This document shows positions 58,024-64,000 of a stretch of DNA of 64,000 nucleotides, piece after piece. Numbering within the stretch: the first letter of the stretch is position 1; each line of letters begins with the position of its first letter. Source of the stretch: Biscogniauxia marginata. Its lineage: Eukaryota > Ascomycota > Sordariomycetes > Xylariales > Xylariaceae. The translations under genes and the position numbers were made by a program. The notes under the pieces were generated by a model. It was given only the letters and a program-made list of their open reading frames with translations. It made no database searches and was not told the origin of the DNA. The stretch is from the NCBI GenBank assembly GCA_022695795.1, contig MU404100.1:1-64000 (forward strand), written 5' to 3'.

Positions 58024-61000
58024 GAGAGCAATACTCACTCTCGTCACTGCCTCAATCTTCTGACGCGGTTATCGATGGAAAAATCTACACCGAGTATTTT
58101 AACTAGCTTTTCTAAGAACCCTCTTGGGGATTGTATATTAGGATTATGATTCTCCATAATGATGGGCAACTCGTGTTTAGTCTATTTCATAATGACTACC
58201 AAATTTTATTTACACGCATTCTAGTACCGAGAACCCTCCACAGGCGCCCAACAGCCAACTAGCCTGAGCAAAAGGGGGGGTAGGGGGGCTTGGCCTGGCT
58301 GTTAGCGGTAATCACAGCGAGTGCTTTAAAAAGGTCGGCTTACTTATACCAGTTATGTAAAAGGTAGCACTCATATGTTTGATAGCAGGTGAACCAGTTG
58401 GCAAGGTTCAAAATTATACGTACGCTGCGCAAGGAAAAAAAAAAAAAAAAATCTACTCGCAAGCGGGATCGAACACAAGGACTAACGAGAAGCAAAAGAG
58501 TTCGGCGAACAAGTCAACCTACATCTCTGATGTTCAGGCACCGCTTGGCCACCACGTTCCTGCACGAACTGAAACCGGGCCCTCCTGGGACCCGGCCACG
58601 TAACTACGCCGTCACGTTGAAACAGATTTGGGAGTACTAATGGAGAACAAGCGGGATGCCTTCATCACACCCCATCAGCATGGTGCACTTCATGCGTCAT
58701 CTGGTGACAGAAACAGCTTTTATTTTGATATTTAAACCTACCTACACCCCGCGGGATAACTATGGGTGTTGCCTGGGTGTCCGGTCCGGGGGAGATTTAT
58801 CCACCTTCCCCCCCTCCTTCCCCTCCCTCCCCTCCCTCGCAAGCCTCGTGTACTAAGGTACGTACGATTGCATATTATTCATGAGATGGATGCACTTGGT
58901 TACTATTTTGCTCGATATATATACCTACCTACTCCACACACATTATAACTGACACTCATCTCATCATTCATGGTCCAGGCCCCCTTACACGAATAGGGGT
59001 GATAACGACATGGTTACGCAGAGCTAGAATTAAGAAAGAATACATGGATAGATGTCTTAATACACCCAAAAGGCTACTTTTATCTCCCAAGTAGGGTAAT
59101 CACCCTCGCACATCCCATTTCTCATCACTGCAAGCCTTCCTTCCTGCAAAAGGAAAAGTCATGATAATTAATAACTGGCTGCCCAGCGAGAACTCTTGAC
59201 ATAGCTTCACCAATATGATATAAAATATACTTTGTAGGGGCGAGGAGATCAATATGGCGGTAGGTATTAGAACCCGCTAGTTACCAGTAATAGAAAGCCG
59301 CAATGTCCCACCACAAACGACCAAATAGCCAGGGATTCATTTCTCTAATAAGCGGAGGATGTAGGATCGTTGGCTTCTAGAGTAGAAGTAATCAATCGAG
59401 ACAACAGCGGTTCTTATCCACTAACCACAGGAAGCAATCTAATATCGCCAAAAACACATCTCCTTACCAGTCGGGCTCTTCTGCCACGACGCGGACCCTA
59501 TAGGGGGTTACAAACGAAGTTGTTGCGCGAAGAGCTGCAACGAGGGGGATACATCGTCAGCCCCAATAATACATACAGGTTCAATAGTCCGGGGACGCAT
59601 ACACCAAAAAACAACCCGATAACCAAGTCCATGTTCGTCCATCTATCTACCCAAGAAACCTTCCACTATTAAGTCCATCCGACTAACTTAATCCCCAAAG
59701 CAGCAGCAGCGGCAGCCGCCGGACGTCGCCAGTATAAAGTTTTAAGCCGCACATCCCTTTTTCTCCTTTCCTAGCCCGTCCGGGAAAAGTACCTACCTAG
59801 GTACTTATTAATGATTACCACCACACCCATCCATCCCATCGGAAATTGAGAACAAGTCAAAGTTGAAATTAAGATCTCAATCGTCATCTGCAGTTTTTTT
59901 AAAGCTTGATCAACGCAGCTCAGTTGTGATCTGTATGCTCTCTGGACGAGGAAGAACCCCAATTTTGTCAACCCTACTAGCCTTACAACTATATCTCAAC
60001 CTGGGCCGGCGCCTCTCGAGCACCTCGGGTTGTCCAAGCTTCCGCAATAAGGTCTACTAGAAGAAGAGGGACAGGCCTTTTGAATAAAGAGTGGGCGTCA
60101 TCGTAGGAATAAAAGATAGAGAACATGGAAAGCCTCTATTTAATTATATAGTAAAAGCTGAGACTCTAATTTCGTAAAGCCACAGTAGTCACATGAAATG
60201 AGGAAGGGATAAGTTGCAAAGTGATATCTTTAATTCATTCATGTTATCATCAAGGACTGGGGGTATCTCTAAACACACTGCGCTTGCTAAGTAACTTCCC
60301 GAGAAGGGGGGTTGGGGCTCGCAATCCCCTCCCTCTTCCTTCTAACGTCAGATGTCATCATGCCTTCATATACACCATAACCCAATTTTGCATCATCGTG
60401 AAACCCCATTGCATCATCATATACGCAGGGGAAAAAGAACACGCCCGTCCGACAAGACTCGCTCCCAGAGCCCTCCGCTCGCCATAATTATTACCGTGGT
60501 AGAAAAGAATAAGTAAGAAAAAGAATATGCGTAAGTGCGATGCAATAGCCAGCCATCGCCGCGAGATACTTCTCTCCCGCAGACCGGAGGATTCAACCCT
60601 AAATAAATCCCGACAATCCTACTACTCAATACTCCTGTCCAAGGGTGATCTCGCAGCGACGTCAAACAAGAATATTAACTCGGGGGTAGCCGAGCCGATG
60701 CAAGCATAAGCAAAAAAGAAAATGCTGTGGTGTATGTACCAAGAATGCAATGCTTGCACTTCTATATATGCCGAGTGACAGATATAAAGAGTGCAGCTGT
60801 AAGACCGTACTGTTTTACCGGTCTCCTATTGTCAAGAAGACTTTGAAAAATCTGGACCCTGCCCTTTTTGGTGAATAGATAGGTGAAATTTCGGGCTTGC
60901 GCCCTCTCGAAATCTTGTTTTGAAAATTTCCTGGAAATGCCTCTTATGAAATCCTGCTCCATGGTGTTGACGAAATTGATGTGTCCAAGGAAAATTTTGC

Positions 61001-61117
61001 GTTGTTGTAGATTTTATACAGCGGAGGCAAATAGGAGGGCCTCGGAAGGAAATCCTTAAGGGGGGAAAGGAGGATAGGCCGTGACCGAAGTGTGGAGTTG
61101 CCACCTTGAGGACGATA
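58024..61117. other. Gene-free 3.1 kb between convergent genes
   Basis: The 3' flanks of the HET gene and the methyltransferase-like gene. It contains a 17-base A run at 58,435-58,451 beside Pol III box-like words, a CCTCC-rich tract near 58,802-58,840, CCTACCTA tracts (58,739-58,746; 59,790-59,806) and CAGCGG/AGC repeats near 59,700-59,717. No protein gene seen. Confidence 0.5.
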
Positions 61118-64000
61118 TCATAAGCTTGCCACCCGTACTCTGGCTTCCGGCACCTTTGCGTGGCAGACCATAAGCTTCAAACTCGTGTTCCACTCCTCGC
61201 ATTCGGCGAGTAGAGCCCGGTCGTTCCAAATGCTTTTGCTCATGCCCGTGGGAACCTCGTAACATCGGTTGTACCACCACCTCCCAACTTTTGATACCAT
61301 CTTCGTAATGTTCGCATCACCCATCTCTGTTTTGTCGTTCATCATCTCTGCTAAGCTACGCTCATCCTTCTTTTTATTATCGCCCAAAGAGCTTGTGATC
61401 GAACTAGCCACAGGAACACCCACACGGCACTTTTTGACGTCGACGAACCCTTTCTTGTTGAGGAGCCGTAAGGCGAGATCCGAAGTGCTGCTGAGATTCA
61501 AGTTGGGATCCTGGGAATTGATCCTCTCTTTCAAGAGACGAACGGAGCGTCTAGTCCGGTTACCCATGTTGTTTAGGTCCACATCAAGGATCGACAGCTC
61601 TATGAAGCCTCCAGGTTTTAATACACGGCATGCCTCTGAAATAATGTTCCGATAGTGGGATTCTGCAGCAGCGGGAGGGAATCGGAATACCACCAAAGTG
61701 AAGCTGTCTGGGCCGAAGGGGAATTTATTCGCGTAGGAGGTGAACTGGATTTGATGATGATTTGGTGGTGATAGGGGGAATGAAGAACTCGACCGCTGCT
61801 CTTGGGACAAGGGCGCACGAGGGGATAGATTGTAGAAAGTTGCTCTGGGATACGTCTCTGCAGCGTAAAACGACCAGTCATCGTTGCCAAGTCCATCAAT
61901 TACGAGTACTGAATGACGCTTGGGCGAATCATCGGAATTAAGTAGTTCCTCACGAACGGGGCTGAAGAGTACATGACCGAAGGTAAGCCATTTGCTGACC
62001 GTCATTGAACCCACTCGAAGATTGACCTGGGAAAGGGGTGTCTCCTCGCTGTTGCGACTGCTGCCAGAACTTCTTTTGGTTGAAGCCCCTGTCTTGGCGC
62101 TTTGGTTCGAGGATGAGCTATGTCTTGCAGACGGGTTAGGACTCTTCTCCAACTCTAAATTGCTATTGTTGCGGTCACCATACCCAGATACAAACTCAGA
62201 AACTGAAAAGGGTGTCGACGGTTGATCCGAGCCAAATTTGAAAGCGGCGTTGAGTCTTGCGGTCATGTCAGCACTATAATGACTTGATAGTGTCTTTCCC
62301 GTTTCGACAGAGTCTCGAATGTTCTTGGAAGGCTGATCCTTTACAGTTGGTGACATGAGCGGTCTGGTCGGCTCTCTGCCTAGGCCTGACTCGTACGTCT
62401 CTAGGTGGAATGGAAATCCTCTAGATGATGTTGCGGACGGAGGCACATCCCCAAGCAAATCATTATACTCATCCCAAATCTCATCCTCTCCTAGAGGAGC
62501 CGTGGGGTCTGGTTGTACCGCAACATAGTTAGAGTATCGTGCCATCCCAAAATTGCTGGACTCTGTGCTTGGTGTGTTCCCAGAGCTTTTTTCAGGAGAA
62601 AATGCGAGGAACTCATTTCCTATACGGCTGGCCTCGGGAGATAGACTTGGATGTTGTGGCACCTGAAGACTAGGGGGGCTCAGGACACTTTTCGTTTCTT
62701 GTAACTCATCACTTATGGGCGACGGGGAGAATGACCTTGGTGGACTTGGGCCTTTCGCGACTGATTCCTGATCCATACGACCCAACTGGGGTGGGGGTGC
62801 ATTGAAGCTAATCCGATTGAATGGGCGCGAGAAGCTTTTGGGGGATGTCTGTTCTCGGCGAGTATTCACAACTTTAGGTATTCTACCAACTTGAGGTAGC
62901 CTACTGGGACGGCCGGTCCTAGTCCCTAAAGTCATGGTTTGGGTCTGCGCCGGTTGGCGTTCCAGTTTAGGCTCAGATTTCGTTTGAACAGGCGGCGCGT
63001 GTACCTGCGTTGTCTCCGGGATAGGAATATTGTGCGGTGATGGGTATACTTGTGACGCTTGAACGGGCTGGCTTATGGAAGCAAGCCTCTGTTGATCAGC
63101 CGTGGATGTTTCTTGGATGTTCATGTCTTCAGCTTCTCTGAAGACAGCTTCAACGTCTGGCTCTTCAGTATCTTCCTGCTCTGAGGAATCAATCATGGCG
63201 TAGAAGGCAACTGGTTTGCTCTGAGCAGGCTGCACCGCCGCGGACACACTGGCTTCAACTTGTTTCTTAGGAGTGGATGCACCCTGACTCCTACTGAATG
63301 GGTTCCATTTTCGAGGAGATTTTGCTTTCTTCGTTAACTTTTTAGGTGCGGCAAGTCGCTCGGTTTGTTCATGGCCGGGGTCCGCTCGTGATTCTGGTAC
63401 CGAATCATCGGTCAAGATGGTTGTCGCTAAGCTTGCTGCAGATGGAGATGAGATACCTCGAGTATCGATGGGCTTGGGCAGATCAACTGCTGACTTGAGA
63501 CCTCGGGTAGACCTTCGAAATGCAATCGTATGTTTCATTGGCATTGCTTCCGAATCGCTGCTATCCGAGGGACGACGTGAACGAGCCGATGCGTGTGGGA
63601 AAGCCGAGGGCCAGACTGTTTGCCGATCCTCTCGAGAAGATACGGATGATGCCGAATTATTGCGTGAGTGAACACTTTGACGGCTCAAAGGAACACTCTG
63701 GTTGCTTTCAGTTCGAGTCAGTTCAGGATTGGTGTTCCTGTTTTCGACGACTTCGCCACCAGCGATAATAACTGGATTCATTCGGTCCAACAAGAAAGAA
63801 TCAGTCGACCGTGCATTTGCGAGGTTTTCAGACGGTGATAGAGAGCCCGGAAATCCCCGCGGCAAATTTGATGTCACGCTACTCCGTCTCTTGACAGCCC
63901 CGAATCTACCATATCCCTCATGACCTGTCCCCGCTGCTGGACCTTTCCGGGTAACTTTTTCTTTTTTATCAGTTTGGGTGGTTTCGGCCGTTTTCGTTCG
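61118..64000 (-). CDS. Large methyltransferase-like protein, N-terminus beyond window (partial)
   Basis: A class I methyltransferase-like domain at the end of a long disordered protein; partner and substrate are unknown. The frame is open from the stop at 61118-61120 to the window edge: 960 residues visible, with the true start and possibly upstream exons missing. Visible residues of about 1-640 are rich in Ser, Pro, Thr and Gln, with few hydrophobic clusters. The C-terminal 260 or so residues form the fold. VLVIDGLGNDDW sits where motif I should be. FGPDSFTLVVFRFPP is motif II-like, and ACRVLKPGGFIELSILDVD is the clear post-motif region typical of SAM methyltransferases. The C-terminus ends LKLMVCHAKVPEARVRVASL. 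Motif I lacks the usual Gly-x-Gly-x-Gly pattern, so cofactor binding is uncertain. Confidence 0.75.
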   Translation of the reverse strand, partial: RTKTAETTQTDKKEKVTRKGPAAGTGHEGYGRFGAVKRRSSVTSNLPRGFPGSLSPSENLANARSTDSFLLDRMNPVIIAGGEVVENRNTNPELTRTESNQSVPLSRQSVHSRNNSASSVSSREDRQTVWPSAFPHASARSRRPSDSSDSEAMPMKHTIAFRRSTRGLKSAVDLPKPIDTRGISSPSAASLATTILTDDSVPESRADPGHEQTERLAAPKKLTKKAKSPRKWNPFSRSQGASTPKKQVEASVSAAVQPAQSKPVAFYAMIDSSEQEDTEEPDVEAVFREAEDMNIQETSTADQQRLASISQPVQASQVYPSPHNIPIPETTQVHAPPVQTKSEPKLERQPAQTQTMTLGTRTGRPSRLPQVGRIPKVVNTRREQTSPKSFSRPFNRISFNAPPPQLGRMDQESVAKGPSPPRSFSPSPISDELQETKSVLSPPSLQVPQHPSLSPEASRIGNEFLAFSPEKSSGNTPSTESSNFGMARYSNYVAVQPDPTAPLGEDEIWDEYNDLLGDVPPSATSSRGFPFHLETYESGLGREPTRPLMSPTVKDQPSKNIRDSVETGKTLSSHYSADMTARLNAAFKFGSDQPSTPFSVSEFVSGYGDRNNSNLELEKSPNPSARHSSSSNQSAKTGASTKRSSGSSRNSEETPLSQVNLRVGSMTVSKWLTFGHVLFSPVREELLNSDDSPKRHSVLVIDGLGNDDWSFYAAETYPRATFYNLSPRAPLSQEQRSSSSFPLSPPNHHQIQFTSYANKFPFGPDSFTLVVFRFPPAAAESHYRNIISEACRVLKPGGFIELSILDVDLNNMGNRTRRSVRLLKERINSQDPNLNLSSTSDLALRLLNKKGFVDVKKCRVGVPVASSITSSLGDNKKKDERSLAEMMNDKTEMGDANITKMVSKVGRWWYNRCYEVPTGMSKSIWNDRALLAECEEWNTSLKLMVCHAKVPEARVRVASL

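Overview
This window is nuclear DNA of a filamentous ascomycete (Pezizomycotina, most likely a Sordariomycete). The genes have short introns of about 50-170 nt with GT donors and CTAAC-like branch points. The gene set fits as well: a HET-domain protein, a secreted cyanovirin-N protein, a DFG5/DCW1-type GH76 enzyme, VAC8 and SNF4. AT-rich, transition-rich blocks resemble DNA altered by repeat-induced point mutation (RIP). I recognise 15 protein genes in 64 kb, which is sparse for such a genome. I see no convincing tRNA, rRNA, CRISPR array or intact transposon. Exon boundaries were read by eye from splice signals, frame and family conservation; every model closes in frame.

Layout. 1-7.1 kb: AT-rich, with only TIM22 (minus). 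7.1-22.1 kb: core genes. These are a NAP/SET histone chaperone, a GH76 cell-wall enzyme, a mitochondrial IF-3-like factor head-to-head with the inner-membrane protease subunit IMP1, VAC8, and the AMPK gamma subunit SNF4. 22.9-27.4 kb: a 1,430-residue RhoGAP protein. 30.1-42.8 kb: an FAD monooxygenase, a DCR2-type phosphatase, a nitroreductase with a mitochondrial-type leader, and an FNR-type flavoprotein reductase. 42.8-49.4 kb: the longest gene-free stretch. 49.4-58.0 kb: accessory genes, namely a cytochrome P450, a secreted CVNH protein and a HET protein, separated by AT-rich spacers. 61.1 kb to the right edge: a methyltransferase-like protein whose N-terminus lies outside the window.

How the genes relate. 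Four products are tied to mitochondria: TIM22 (carrier insertion), IMP1 (leader cleavage), the IF-3-like factor (translation initiation) and, by its leader, the nitroreductase. The P450 has no polyketide synthase, NRPS or terpene cyclase beside it here, so I do not call a metabolite cluster. The most unusual structure is in the RhoGAP gene. Two 52-nt candidate introns overlap by one shared G. Removing either one gives a 1,430-residue protein; removing neither or both truncates it just after the GAP region. No complete undescribed system was found.
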